From a bacterium (lineage in GTDB: Bacteria > SZUA-79 > Acidulodesulfobacterales > Acidulodesulfobacteraceae), in assembly GCA_021791295.1 (NCBI GenBank), contig JAJYWW010000044.1:1-7280 (forward strand): DNA of 7,280 nucleotides, in the 5' to 3' direction. Shown here piece by piece: positions 1 to 5,330 of this stretch. The position numbers and the translations under genes are program-made. A model generated the notes under the pieces. It had not been told where the DNA came from, ran no database searches, and saw only the letters and a program-made list of their open reading frames with translations. Numbering within the stretch: position 1 is the first letter of the stretch; the number at the start of each line of letters is the position of its first letter.

Positions 1-1416
1 TACGATAATAATAATTTCGGCGAATATTTCAGGACTAACGATAATTTATTAAAATACAATCAGGAACTTTACGAAAAATCTCTTGAATTCTTATGTTATC
101 ATATATTAAAAAATAAAGACAGCGTATTAAGGGCTTTAGAAATATGGCATAAACTACTGTCAGATGGCAAATCCGAAGAAAATAATTTTAAAGAGATTGA
201 AAGTAGCAAATTTGGAATTAAGGAATTAATTCAATGGATTTCACTTGCGTATCCAGTAGTTACTTCTACTTTATCATCTGTTAATAATATTTTTAAAATT
301 TCAATAGAACATTTAAAGGATAATAAACCTTTTTATCTATCGCTTAGCGATGAGAGCGGTATGGCGCCTTTACATACTATTTTTCCTTTACTTTATAAAT
401 CTGAAAAAACTATAGTCGTAGGAGATCCAAAACAATTAGATCCTATAGTGTCGGTTTCGGGAAATCAGGAAGATTACTATAAAAAAAATTATTTTATGAA
501 TGACAGTTTTTTATTTAATAAATATTCTCCAACCAAAGTGTCGGCATATCATAGAGCTGCTTTTTGCAAAACAGGAAGTTTTAACGATATCGGGAATGGC
601 ATAATATTAAACGAGCATAGGCGTTGTGCTAAAGTAATAGCAGATACGTTTAAAAATATTGCGGAATATGAAGGGATAGATATTAAGACCGGAGATTTAT
701 CTAAGACTGAAGATTTTTACCCTATATTTAAGTCTCTGGGCGGAAAACATCTAATTCTTTACGATATCTATGGAAAAGAAGGTAAAATACCAAATACCAA
801 CATAGAAGAAATAAATTTAATAGGTGAAATACTAATTAAACTCAAATATAGCGGTCTAGTATTAAATAAATTCGGTAATATCGGAATTATAACTCCTTAC
901 TCTAACCAAGAAAAACTATTAATAGCGCGATTTGGTAAAGAATTACATCATACTAACGATAAAGCATGCATCGGAACGGTTCATAAATTTCAAGGAACGG
1001 AATTTGAGATTATAATTTTTAGCCCTGTTATATTTTCTAAAAACCATTCTTCAAATTTTATCAATTCCAAGCCGAATCTTTTAAATGTAGCAATTTCAAG
1101 AGCTAAAAAACTATTTATCGTGGTTGGGAGTTATAATAAATTAAAAGAATCTGGTGGATATCTAGGAAAACTTATTTATGAAATTGAAAACAATGGCGTT
1201 ATTAAAAAAATTAAAATTATAGCCTTGGATAATGAAAAGTTTAAAACATTTAATATAAAAGAACACCTTAAATCCAATGGTTTTAAATGGTGTAAAGATA
1301 ATAAATATTGGTATTGGTCTATAAATGACGATAAAAATTGTGGCGGATTTGAAAAATATAAAGAAATTAAATATCTAATGGATAATAACGGATACGGGTA
1401 TAAGGTAGAGTTTTAA
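1..1416 (+). CDS. SF1 (Upf1/Dna2-like) helicase, C-terminal part; 5' end outside window
   Basis: The frame is open from base 1 to the TAA at 1414-1416, giving 471 residues with no start visible. The ATG at 361 is internal, because helicase motif II lies just upstream of it. Visible motifs, numbered from the window edge: motif II DESG at 117-120, motif III GDPKQLDPIV at 141-150, EHRR at 205-208, GIITPYSNQ at 295-303, GTVHKFQGTE at 325-334 and NVAISRAKK at 362-370. This order is typical of SF1B DNA/RNA helicases. The Walker A half lies upstream, outside the window. After the helicase core comes a C-terminal module at about 415-465 with GFKW and KYWYW motifs, which may be a small binding domain. 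The substrate is unknown. Proteins of this type occur in repair and in anti-phage loci, and nothing here decides between them. Two small membrane protein genes follow on the same strand. Confidence 0.88.
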   Translation, partial: YDNNNFGEYFRTNDNLLKYNQELYEKSLEFLCYHILKNKDSVLRALEIWHKLLSDGKSEENNFKEIESSKFGIKELIQWISLAYPVVTSTLSSVNNIFKISIEHLKDNKPFYLSLSDESGMAPLHTIFPLLYKSEKTIVVGDPKQLDPIVSVSGNQEDYYKKNYFMNDSFLFNKYSPTKVSAYHRAAFCKTGSFNDIGNGIILNEHRRCAKVIADTFKNIAEYEGIDIKTGDLSKTEDFYPIFKSLGGKHLILYDIYGKEGKIPNTNIEEINLIGEILIKLKYSGLVLNKFGNIGIITPYSNQEKLLIARFGKELHHTNDKACIGTVHKFQGTEFEIIIFSPVIFSKNHSSNFINSKPNLLNVAISRAKKLFIVVGSYNKLKESGGYLGKLIYEIENNGVIKKIKIIALDNEKFKTFNIKEHLKSNGFKWCKDNKYWYWSINDDKNCGGFEKYKEIKYLMDNNGYGYKVEF

Positions 1417-1438
1417 CTTAAATTTTTAGGGGATAATC

Positions 1439-1738
1439 ATGGAAGAAAAGATTGAAATCGCCGGTAAATCGGCAATTATTTCCAGCATAATTGGAGAGGT
1501 AGTAAAATCTAATTTAAATCTTAAAAATATATTAATTATAAGGCTTATAATTCTTGTAATTGCCGGATTCATTTTTTCTGGTTCTACGCGCCTTGTATTT
1601 CCTTTATTATTTATAGCGGCGATACTTATATTATCGATGCCGATAGGAGCGGTAATCGTCGAAATAAAAATAAGTCAAATTATTTCTAAGATTAAAAACA
1701 AGCTCGATTCTCATTTGAGTAAAATAAAAATATCCTAA
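1439..1738 (+). CDS. small two-helix membrane protein, unknown function (99 aa)
   Basis: I do not recognise the family. The ATG at 1439 is preceded by an AGGGG ribosome binding site at 1428-1432. The gene begins 22 bases after the helicase stop, so the two are probably co-transcribed. The protein has a mostly polar N-terminus (about residues 1-28). Two hydrophobic segments follow at about 30-47 and 53-76, joined by a short Ser/Gly/Thr/Arg turn. A basic, amphipathic tail ending in lysines completes it. This pattern suggests a helical-hairpin inner-membrane protein with both ends in the cytoplasm. No signal peptidase site or catalytic motif is evident. A link to the upstream helicase is inferred only from the arrangement. 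Confidence 0.7.
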   Translation: MEEKIEIAGKSAIISSIIGEVVKSNLNLKNILIIRLIILVIAGFIFSGSTRLVFPLLFIAAILILSMPIGAVIVEIKISQIISKIKNKLDSHLSKIKIS

Positions 1739-1753
1739 GAGGGGGTTTATGAT

Positions 1754-1909
1754 ATGAGAATGTTAATTGCTATAATATTAGCGGTTCCTTTTTTTATTTT
1801 TGCGATAATATTCTTTTTTTCAGGCAATTTTCCTTTAGCAATTTTATTTATCTTTTTTGATGTTATTTTTCTTATAGCGATGAAAAAATTAATAAATAAA
1901 CACCGATAA
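1754..1909 (+). CDS. very small hydrophobic membrane protein (51 aa), unknown function
   Basis: A short reading frame starts at ATG 1754 (MRMLIAIILAVPFF...) and ends at TAA 1907-1909. A strong GAGGGGG ribosome binding site at 1739-1745 lies 8 bases before this ATG. The earlier ATG at 1749 meets a stop after two codons. The product is almost entirely two membrane spans (about residues 3-22 and 26-43), split by SGNFP, with a short basic tail (KKLINKHR). It follows the 99-aa membrane gene by 15 bases and is probably the last gene of that operon. Its stop codon is supplied by the first of the GATAAGCSGCTTATC palindromes. A toxin-like or holin-like role cannot be excluded, but nothing specific supports one. 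Confidence 0.6.
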   Translation: MRMLIAIILAVPFFIFAIIFFFSGNFPLAILFIFFDVIFLIAMKKLINKHR

Positions 1910-1919
1910 GCGGCTTATC
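1905..1919. promoter_or_regulatory. perfect 15-bp palindrome, copy 1 of 5 (candidate operator)
   Basis: GATAAGC-G-GCTTATC has perfect 7-bp arms around one central base. It sits exactly between two convergent genes. It contains the TAA of the 51-aa membrane gene, and the repressor's stop codon (complement of 1920-1922) begins at the next base. There is no T tract, and a one-base loop cannot form an RNA hairpin, so this is not a terminator. The same sequence recurs in both promoter cassettes further right. That suggests a binding site for the neighbouring XRE repressor, perhaps an auxiliary site for looping. Confidence 0.6.
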
Positions 1920-2573
1920 TTATATCTTCCTCATACTTACGGCTATGATAACTATCCCTATAATCTCCCAGTCCTTAGCCTTTATATCCTGAAACTCCGG
2001 ATTATCGGCTTTCAGGATATCCTTTTCTTTATCGTATCTTCTTACGATTATTTTATGCTGTTCGTTCTTTTTTCTCGCTACTACCACTCTGCCGTCGGCA
2101 TCTATCGTCGTAGCGCCGGCTTTATATTCCTTCACTACGATAAAATCGCCGTTTTTTACCGCCGGAAACATAGCGTCGTCTTTAGCTCTCAGCGCGTATA
2201 AATCCATTCCTACGTAAACCCTGCCCATTTTATCGACGAGCTCGTTCGTATTAATAAAAAGCGCATCTGTCTTCTTCCCGCCGGGTTCGTTAAAAACTTC
2301 TATTCTGCGGAGGTTAGCTTGCGCAGTTATTGAATCTGTCGAATTATATAATTCTTCTTCACTTATGCCGATATATTTAGTAAATCTTTTTACAAAATTA
2401 GAACTTGGCGCCTGCTGAAAAGACTCTATAAGACTTATATATGTCTGGCTTGCCTTCATCCCTTCAGAAAGCTCCTTTTGCGTATAGCCCCTTGCTTCAC
2501 GGTAATGCTTCATCGCTTTTATAAGCTTAATCTGATACGGAGTTAATTCTTTGTTTTGCTTGTGTGTTTTCAT
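1920..2573 (-). CDS. XRE-family transcriptional repressor with S24-like C-terminal domain lacking the catalytic dyad
   Basis: This 217-residue protein has the layout of phage CI/LexA-type repressors. A helix-turn-helix domain spans about residues 14-75 (YTQKELSEGMKASQTYISLIE contains the HTH core). A linker follows, then an S24-like domain at about 118-212 (YALRAKDDAMFPAVKNGDF...). In active S24 proteins the motif reads GDSM and a Lys lies in a TVKRL-like strand. Here the Ser position is Ala134 (DDAM) and the Lys position is Arg178 (IIVRRY), so self-cleavage is unlikely. The promoter is in the left 62-bp repeat. A strong AAAGGAGG lies at 2590-2597, unusually far (16 bases) from the ATG, and no nearer in-frame start exists. 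The gene is co-oriented with, and just downstream of, the toxin gene. Its likely targets are the palindromes at its own promoter and at 3957-4014. The DNA-binding role is well supported; the target assignment is inferred. Confidence 0.88.
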   Translation of the reverse strand: MKTHKQNKELTPYQIKLIKAMKHYREARGYTQKELSEGMKASQTYISLIESFQQAPSSNFVKRFTKYIGISEEELYNSTDSITAQANLRRIEVFNEPGGKKTDALFINTNELVDKMGRVYVGMDLYALRAKDDAMFPAVKNGDFIVVKEYKAGATTIDADGRVVVARKKNEQHKIIVRRYDKEKDILKADNPEFQDIKAKDWEIIGIVIIAVSMRKI

Positions 2574-2589
2574 TATTTTTTTATTTTTT

Positions 2590-2597
2590 CCTCCTTT
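2590..2597 (-). promoter_or_regulatory. ribosome binding site of the repressor gene, long spacing
   Basis: On the minus strand this reads AAAGGAGG, near-perfect complementarity to the 16S 3' end. The spacing to the ATG at 2573 is 16 bases of A/T, about twice the usual distance. The frame upstream contains no ATG, GTG or TTG before the stop at 2604-2606, so the start cannot be moved closer. The long spacing may lower translation of the repressor. Confidence 0.55.
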
Positions 2598-2609
2598 TAT
2601 ATCTTAAGT

Positions 2610-2671
2610 GATAAGCGGCTAATCAGTGTTATATCTTTTTTGCCATATAGGTGATAAGCGGCTTATCGGTT
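2610..2671. repeat. left arm of a 62-bp perfect inverted repeat (promoter-operator cassette)
   Basis: Bases 2610-2671 are the exact reverse complement of 3953-4014, with no mismatch over 62 bp. Identity stops immediately outside both ends. The arm contains two palindromes: 2610-2624 (GATAAGCGGCTAATC, one arm base changed) and 2653-2667 (perfect). Their centres are 43 bp apart, about four helical turns. The two arms enclose the toxin-antitoxin pair. The toxin's TAA (complement of 2663-2665) lies within this arm. Confidence 0.95.
2628..2657 (-). promoter_or_regulatory. repressor-gene promoter nested between two palindromes
   Basis: Read on the minus strand, a -35 box TTATCA (2652-2657) is followed by an 18-base spacer and a -10 box TATAAC (2628-2633). 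The -35 overlaps the palindrome at 2653-2667. The expected start point, near 2621, falls inside the palindrome at 2610-2624. Binding at either site would block RNA polymerase, which is the classic layout of an autoregulated repressor promoter. The promoter also overlaps the end of the toxin gene. The -35 box is a modest match, so the call is tentative. Confidence 0.6.
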
Positions 2672-3505
2672 CCCTAATCCCCTGTCCTTATCTATCTCCT
2701 TAATAGCCTTCTCTATTTCCGTCCTGGTCTCGTCGGGGAAGAGCTTATTCTTATGAAACATAATCCAGTTCGTATCCTTCTTATCGTCCTTTATCTGTTT
2801 AACGGCGGCGCCGAGGCCGGATTCTTGGTAAATAGATTTATAACGGGAAAACATGTACTCGGTCGAAATATATTCGCCCGCCTGTTCTTCGAAATAAAAT
2901 CTCATACTAACTTTATCGATATTATATTTAGGTTTTAAATGTTCATCGATGAATACGTCTTTTAATTTGTCGTCCATTTCGACGAGCCTCTTCATAAACA
3001 ATTTACTGTTAAAGTTAATATCCGCCTTAGAAGACTCTTCTATAATTTTTTTAAACCCGTATTCTTTTGATATTGCGTATAAATCGTAATAATCCCTTAT
3101 TTTTTCTCTGGTTCTCAATGCGTCCGCTTTCATTGCTATCAAGGTATTAATATCAGAAATATTTATATTTCCGAATAATTCGCTTTTGTTTTCTTTCAGC
3201 AGGCGGCCGAATTTAGGATATGAACAGAATGTCGTTTTCACGTTATTTATATAGAAATCCGTCTGTTCTTCTTCGTCTAATGAATTTGAAACCTTGTATC
3301 CCTTTGCGATAAATTTGTCTATCAATTTATTAACGCTTTGTTTGTCGAGAGTAAAGGAAGATGAAAAAGAAAAAAAATCTATATCTTCGGACAATCTGTG
3401 TTTAAGGTAGTAAGAAAGCGCGGAGCCTCCGCAGAAAGCGAAATTATTAATTTCTTTATGCTGCGAAAATTCTTTAAGAAGTTTTTCCGTTTCCGGAAGC
3501 CACAT
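2663..3505 (-). CDS. nucleotidyltransferase AbiEii/AbiGii-type toxin
   Basis: This 280-residue protein has the features of the AbiEii/AbiGii toxin family (DNA polymerase beta-like nucleotidyltransferase fold). GGSALSYYLKHR starts at about residue 26 and is followed by DID at 41-43, the GGS...DxD metal- and nucleotide-binding signature. A second conserved block at about 125-146 reads MKADALRTREKIRDYYDLYAIS, with the Lys and the D-Y-Y-D segment typical of the family. Characterised relatives are type IV abortive-infection toxins or tRNA nucleotidyltransferases that halt growth. The ATG at 3505 has an AAGGA site (complement of 3514-3518) lying inside the end of the upstream gene, only 3 bases separate the two genes, and translation is probably coupled. 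The C-terminus ends GLGNR with its stop in the promoter-operator repeat. Catalytic residues look intact, so the protein is probably functional. The chemical target here is unknown. Confidence 0.88.
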   Translation of the reverse strand: MWLPETEKLLKEFSQHKEINNFAFCGGSALSYYLKHRLSEDIDFFSFSSSFTLDKQSVNKLIDKFIAKGYKVSNSLDEEEQTDFYINNVKTTFCSYPKFGRLLKENKSELFGNINISDINTLIAMKADALRTREKIRDYYDLYAISKEYGFKKIIEESSKADINFNSKLFMKRLVEMDDKLKDVFIDEHLKPKYNIDKVSMRFYFEEQAGEYISTEYMFSRYKSIYQESGLGAAVKQIKDDKKDTNWIMFHKNKLFPDETRTEIEKAIKEIDKDRGLGNR

Positions 3506-3508
3506 ATT

Positions 3509-3874
3509 TTATGTCCTTTTTCTAATTTTATAAATTGCGGGCAGAATAATATCTAAAAGCTTAACAAGCCCTGGGCTTCTGTCTAAATTATTTTTCATAT
3601 ATTTCTCTTGTTCGTGTTTGGGTAGGGCATTAAAAACGGAAGGTACGCCTTCGCCTTTTAATAAGGGTTTTACCTTATTTTTATAGATATCCATAAAATA
3701 GTCCGGATCCATAAGATTAAAAAGAGCAAATATTTCTTCTACCGTACCGTATTTCAAAATCAGTTCGATAAGGATTTCCCCCGGCAAAACAGCTCTGTTT
3801 TTGTCGTAACTCCAAAAGTGAGCCCTATTTATCGTCTCTGGTAAATCGATAAGCCTGTATAAATTTGTTTCCAT
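3509..3874 (-). CDS. putative antitoxin partner of the AbiEii-like toxin (121 aa)
   Basis: The protein is small and lies immediately upstream of the toxin gene in the same operon (3-base gap), the place an antitoxin normally takes. The N-terminal half reads HFWSYDK at 19-25, then LPGEILIELILKYGTVEEIFALFNL at about 30-54. This resembles the short FWD...G-x-x-x-x-I helical domains (DUF6922-like) often encoded beside AbiEii-type genes, though I cannot confirm it without a profile search. The C-terminal half is helical and ends in a basic tail (IYKIRKRT). It is much shorter than classical AbiEi antitoxins and I see no winged-helix signature, so it may not regulate transcription. The ATG at 3874 follows a good promoter but has only a weak ribosome binding site. 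Confidence 0.68.
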   Translation of the reverse strand: METNLYRLIDLPETINRAHFWSYDKNRAVLPGEILIELILKYGTVEEIFALFNLMDPDYFMDIYKNKVKPLLKGEGVPSVFNALPKHEQEKYMKNNLDRSPGLVKLLDIILPAIYKIRKRT

Positions 3875-3912
3875 ATTTTTATTTCAATTTCTAATATATT
3901 GTTTTAATTAAT

Positions 3913-3942
3913 ATTATAACAGCAATATTTTCAAAAATACAA
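3913..3942 (-). promoter_or_regulatory. promoter of the antitoxin-toxin operon
   Basis: On the minus strand, TTGTAT (3937-3942) is followed by 18 bases and a perfect TATAAT (3913-3918). This puts the start point near 3906 and gives a leader of about 30 bases before the ATG at 3874. The nearest palindrome (3957-3971) lies upstream of this -35 box rather than over it. The repressor would therefore not simply block this promoter and might leave it constitutive. Confidence 0.65.
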
Positions 3943-3952
3943 CTTTTAATAA

Positions 3953-4014
3953 AACCGATAAGCCGCTTATCACCTATATGGCAAAAAAGATATAACACTG
4001 ATTAGCCGCTTATC
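3953..4014. repeat. right arm of the 62-bp perfect inverted repeat (promoter-operator cassette)
   Basis: This is the exact reverse complement of 2610-2671. It holds a perfect palindrome at 3957-3971 (GATAAGCCGCTTATC) and a one-base variant at 4000-4014 (GATTAGCCGCTTATC), again with centres 43 bp apart. Its orientation points the enclosed promoter toward the mobilization operon, opposite to the left arm. Confidence 0.95.
3967..3996 (+). promoter_or_regulatory. rightward promoter in the 62-bp repeat, toward the mobilization operon
   Basis: TTATCA (3967-3972), an 18-base spacer and TATAAC (3991-3996) are identical to the repressor promoter in the left arm. The -35 overlaps the palindrome at 3957-3971, and the expected start near 4003 falls in the palindrome at 4000-4014. 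A transcript would run about 445 bases before the parB-like start codon, through the candidate oriT and both hairpins. Regulation by the same repressor is inferred. Confidence 0.55.
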
Positions 4015-4080
4015 GGTTTTTGCATAAATTAGAATATATCTTAATGTATTTTTCTTTTTTATAGAATAAAAGGTTAAGGG

Positions 4081-4096
4081 AAAAGGTGAACCTTTT
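4081..4096 (+). terminator. small hairpin with T tract, possible weak terminator or attenuator
   Basis: AAAAGG-TGAA-CCTTTTTT forms a 6-bp stem with a four-base loop and a short T run. It lies about 90 bases after the predicted start of the rightward transcript. The stem has only two G-C pairs, so termination would be inefficient. A similar hairpin recurs at 4329-4346. Confidence 0.3.
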
Positions 4097-4138
4097 TTGC
4101 CTGTTTTTTATGTCTTAATTTTTATAATTTATCCGCTT

Positions 4139-4190
4139 CCGCAAATCCAATATCGGCAATACTTTGCGGGGGTATATCCCGCAAACGCAG
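4139..4190. other. candidate origin of transfer (IncP/VirD2-like nick region)
   Basis: A GC-richer island holds TTTGCGGG (4163-4170) and CCCGCAAA (4178-4185), a perfect 8-bp inverted repeat with a 7-base loop. A further CCGCAAA at 4139-4145 can pair with the same TTTGCGG. The loop and right arm read TATATCCCGC, one base from the TATATCCTGC/ATCCTGC core that MOBP-type relaxases of the RP4 and VirD2 group nick. It lies upstream of the relaxase operon, as oriT commonly does. Against the call, in RP4 the nick site lies beside the inverted repeat, whereas here it overlaps one arm. Confidence 0.4.
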
Positions 4191-4278
4191 TAAAACGCTT
4201 AAGTTGCAGGCTGGCAAAATAAAAATTATAATTAAATTATAAAAAATATTCAAAAATATATAAATTATCTAACTTTAA

Positions 4279-4298
4279 GCAGTATTGAGCAGTATTGA
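4279..4298. repeat. tandem direct repeat, 2 x GCAGTATTGA
   Basis: Two adjacent identical 10-bp units lie between the candidate oriT and the parB-like promoter. They could be a small protein-binding site, for example for the ParB-like or relaxosome accessory protein. Two copies are too few to call replication iterons. Confidence 0.5.
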
Positions 4299-4328
4299 AC
4301 ATGCTGAAAAAATGCCTGAAAAACGGCG

Positions 4329-4346
4329 AAAAGGAAAACCTTTTTT
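4329..4346 (+). other. second AAAAGG/CCTTTT hairpin
   Basis: AAAAGG-AAAA-CCTTTTTT has the same 6-bp stem as the element at 4081-4096 but a different loop. It ends about 20 bases before the promoter of the parB-like gene. It may end transcripts from the upstream promoter, leaving the downstream promoter independent. The stem is weak. Confidence 0.3.
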
Positions 4347-4366
4347 ACGATGCGAATAAAAAAAGC

Positions 4367-4394
4367 TTGACTTATTTTTTTATTGTTATAGAAT
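4367..4394 (+). promoter_or_regulatory. promoter of the parB-like/relaxase operon
   Basis: TTGACT (4367-4372), a 16-base spacer and TAGAAT (4389-4394) each differ from consensus by one base. The start would be near 4401, about 48 bases before the ATG at 4449. No GATAAGC palindrome overlaps it, so the operon may have one repressor-controlled promoter (3967-3996) and one independent promoter. Confidence 0.55.
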
Positions 4395-4448
4395 AAAATT
4401 AATATTAATCTTATTTAGTTTTCATTTTTAAAAATATATGGGGTTTAG

Positions 4449-5330
4449 ATGACAAACCAAACCGCAAGGGTTGACGAAATCGAAATCAAGGAAAACATCA
4501 GACAGGAATTCGGCGAAAAAGACCTTAAAGAAATGGCCGACTCCGTTAAGCTTTATGGAATTATCGTCCCTTTAGTGGTACGTAAAACAGGGAATAAACT
4601 CGTTCTCGTTGATGGCGAACGCAGGTTAAGGTCTGCTAAGATGATAGGACTTAGCGAAGTTCCTATAACGTTTGCTGCCGGCAAAATGAAAGACGACGAG
4701 ATGAAACAGCTTATTACGGCAATTCACAGGAAAAACTTATCCTCTTTAGAACTCGCAAGATATTACAAAAAGCTTGCCGAAAATATGACGCAGGCGGATA
4801 TTGCCAAGATAGTCTGTAAAACTCAGGCACATGTATCGCAGATTTTAAAACTAAACAATATTTCGAAGTGTCAAAAAGAAAAAATCAAGAAGGGTGAAAG
4901 CTACGCTAAAGTGCTTGCAAAACACTCGCCTAACTATCCAGAAAAAGCGCCCGAAAAGGATGACGCAGGTATAACCCTGATAAGCGGCTCGCCTTCCGAA
5001 AACGAATCGCCAGCGGAGGATATATCCGCCGAGCAGGCAGAAGTAAAAAAGACAAATTCGGAAACCCCTAATATTAAAACTTCGCCTATAGCAGCCGTTA
5101 CCTCTCAAGAAGATAACGAAGAGTTGATAAGTTTTGAGATTTCCGCCGCATCTCCCGATCGCATTGCACAGGAACTTAAAGCAAAACTAGAGGAAATAGA
5201 ATTTGACGGAGCGGTGCACATTAGCCTTAAAGTCTCCGAACTTAAAGATGAAGATATAGAACGGGCATTAACGGACGACGGCGTTTACGGCTTCTTTGAC
5301 GATACAGGCAATTTTACGGAGCTCACATGA
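4449..5330 (+). CDS. ParB/RepB/Spo0J-family DNA-binding protein
   Basis: The protein has 293 residues. The N-terminal ParB/Srx-type domain (about 5-100) shows IKENIRQEF, the GIIVPLVVRK strand and DGERRLRSAKMIG with the GERR motif at 56-59, the CTP-binding region in ParB proteins. IHRKNLSSLELARYY matches the conserved segment before the DNA-binding part. A helix-turn-helix follows at about 114-136 (TQADIAKIVCKTQAHVSQIL). An acidic, Pro/Ser-rich linker (about 160-228) leads to a C-terminal domain (about 229-293) that I do not recognise. The start is chosen at ATG 4449 with ATGGGG at 4438-4443. The gene overlaps the relaxase by ATGA. No ParA is encoded nearby, so it may act in transfer-region organisation or gene control rather than classical partition. 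The family call is firm; the role is inferred. Confidence 0.88.
   Translation: MTNQTARVDEIEIKENIRQEFGEKDLKEMADSVKLYGIIVPLVVRKTGNKLVLVDGERRLRSAKMIGLSEVPITFAAGKMKDDEMKQLITAIHRKNLSSLELARYYKKLAENMTQADIAKIVCKTQAHVSQILKLNNISKCQKEKIKKGESYAKVLAKHSPNYPEKAPEKDDAGITLISGSPSENESPAEDISAEQAEVKKTNSETPNIKTSPIAAVTSQEDNEELISFEISAASPDRIAQELKAKLEEIEFDGAVHISLKVSELKDEDIERALTDDGVYGFFDDTGNFTELT

Larger units (their letters stand above)
3875..4448. other. non-coding regulatory region between the divergent toxin-antitoxin and mobilization operons
   Basis: No convincing gene lies in these 574 bases. In order they hold: the toxin-antitoxin promoter (3913-3942, leftward); the right 62-bp repeat arm with a rightward promoter and two palindromes (3953-4014); an AAAAGG/CCTTTT hairpin (4081-4096); a GC-richer hairpin that may belong to an origin of transfer (4139-4185); an AT-rich palindrome with 7-bp arms (4226-4242); two tandem copies of GCAGTATTGA (4279-4298); a second AAAAGG/CCTTTT hairpin (4329-4346); and a promoter for the parB-like gene (4367-4394). 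The density of signals fits a control and transfer-origin region. Confidence 0.75.

Noticed and set aside
361..363. ATG at 361 as the start of the helicase gene
   Set aside because: The frame is open to base 1 and motif II (DESG) lies just upstream, so this ATG is internal.
1905..1919. Palindrome as a transcription terminator between convergent genes
   Set aside because: A one-base loop cannot form an RNA hairpin of this stem, there is no T tract, and the same motif overlaps promoters elsewhere.
2753..2938. 61-codon plus-strand open frame
   Set aside because: It lies wholly within the toxin gene on the opposite strand, whose protein has clear family motifs, and has no ribosome binding site.
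4279..4298. Replication iterons
   Set aside because: There are only two tandem copies and no replication initiator gene in the window.
4979..4989. GATAAGCGGCT inside the parB-like gene, a partial match to the palindrome
   Set aside because: Only one arm and the centre match; the second arm is lost and codon constraints could explain it. A weak binding site is possible but not supported.
4851..5108. 85-codon minus-strand open frame
   Set aside because: It is antisense to the parB-like gene, and its Cys/Phe/Arg-rich product looks like a shadow translation.
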